DNA of 50,298 nt from the NCBI GenBank assembly GCA_030065975.1, contig JASJCN010000004.1, positions 1 through 50,298 of the forward strand, read 5' to 3'. The first letter of the stretch is position 1. The number at the start of each line of letters is the position of its first letter. Below are positions 50,206 to 50,298 of the stretch, in pieces. This DNA is from Myxococcota bacterium. GTDB taxonomy: Bacteria; Myxococcota_A; UBA9160; UBA6930. The position numbers were made by a program, and so were the translations under genes. Below the pieces are notes generated by a model. That model saw only the letters and a list, made by a program, of their open reading frames with translations, did no database searches and was not told where the DNA came from.

Positions 50206-50298
50206 GCAGTCCTCGCTGGAAGCCGGACCGGAGCACCGACCCGACGGGCCCCGGACCGGAGCCGAGCCTACTGGCTGGCGAGGCGTCCGCCATCGGGG

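Noticed and set aside
1-50298. tRNA, rRNA, transposase, integrase or CRISPR
   Set aside because: I found no cloverleaf-like structure, no insertion-sequence ORF, no phage gene and no regular spacer array.

Overview
The window is a G+C-rich stretch (about 70 %) with tightly packed genes on both strands, many GTG and some TTG starts, and frequent 1-4 base stop/start overlaps. A DUF1302-type outer-membrane protein, a LolA-like periplasmic protein and a lipobox protein indicate a Gram-negative cell. PilZ and PEGA domains, menaquinone synthesis (MenB) and many SDR, P450 and Rieske oxidoreductases fit an uncultured myxobacterial or deltaproteobacterial-type lineage; that placement is inference. I see no rRNA, tRNA, CRISPR array, transposase, integrase or phage gene.

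Layout. 0.3-2.7 kb: regulators (a NarL-type response regulator with Glu at the phospho-acceptor site, a PilZ/cyclic-nucleotide-domain protein, a pseudo-receiver/PilZ protein). 2.7-14.6 kb: envelope and housekeeping genes (DUF1302 protein, secreted protein, RecQ, CBS-domain protein, CrtC/AttH-like protein, M3 peptidase, large membrane protein, zinc-ribbon coiled-coil protein, and a YjbR protein with a histone-H1-like tail). 14.6-22.0 kb: an oxidative catabolic island. On the minus strand run P450, SDR, SDR, aldehyde dehydrogenase and ferredoxin; on the plus strand run a beta-hydroxyacid-dehydrogenase-like protein, TetR, SRPBCC and SDR. An 18-bp palindrome lies between the two arms. 22.1-25.8 kb: a four-gene envelope module (secreted repeat protein, VWA-like lipoprotein, LolA-like protein, PEGA membrane protein), closed by a long inverted repeat. 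25.9-37.7 kb: hydrolase, sterol-type glycosyltransferase, aldose epimerase, GH3 glucosidase, two TIM-barrel sugar isomerases, a Gfo/Idh/MocA dehydrogenase, an OYE-type flavoenzyme, a DHDPS-like aldolase and a CMD-family protein, suggesting glycoside or keto-sugar breakdown. 37.7-50.3 kb: SDR, a duplicated-domain protein divergent from a pectin-acetylesterase-like secreted protein, DUF2339 protein, methyltransferase, HSL-type esterase, two Rieske oxygenases, ThuA protein, SDR and MenB.

The most unusual signals are at gene junctions. The P450-SDR junction (17842-17910) is a threefold 23-bp tandem repeat in which the stop/start overlap is copied, giving two 8-codon mini-ORFs linked by ATGA overlaps. 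The LolA-PEGA junction (24836-24880) is a 12-bp repeat encoding a 14-residue mini-ORF that overlaps both neighbours by GTGA and has a good ribosome-binding site. A convergent junction at 33911-33988 is a threefold 26-bp repeat that copies a stop codon. Together these suggest that short tandem duplication shapes translational coupling in this genome.
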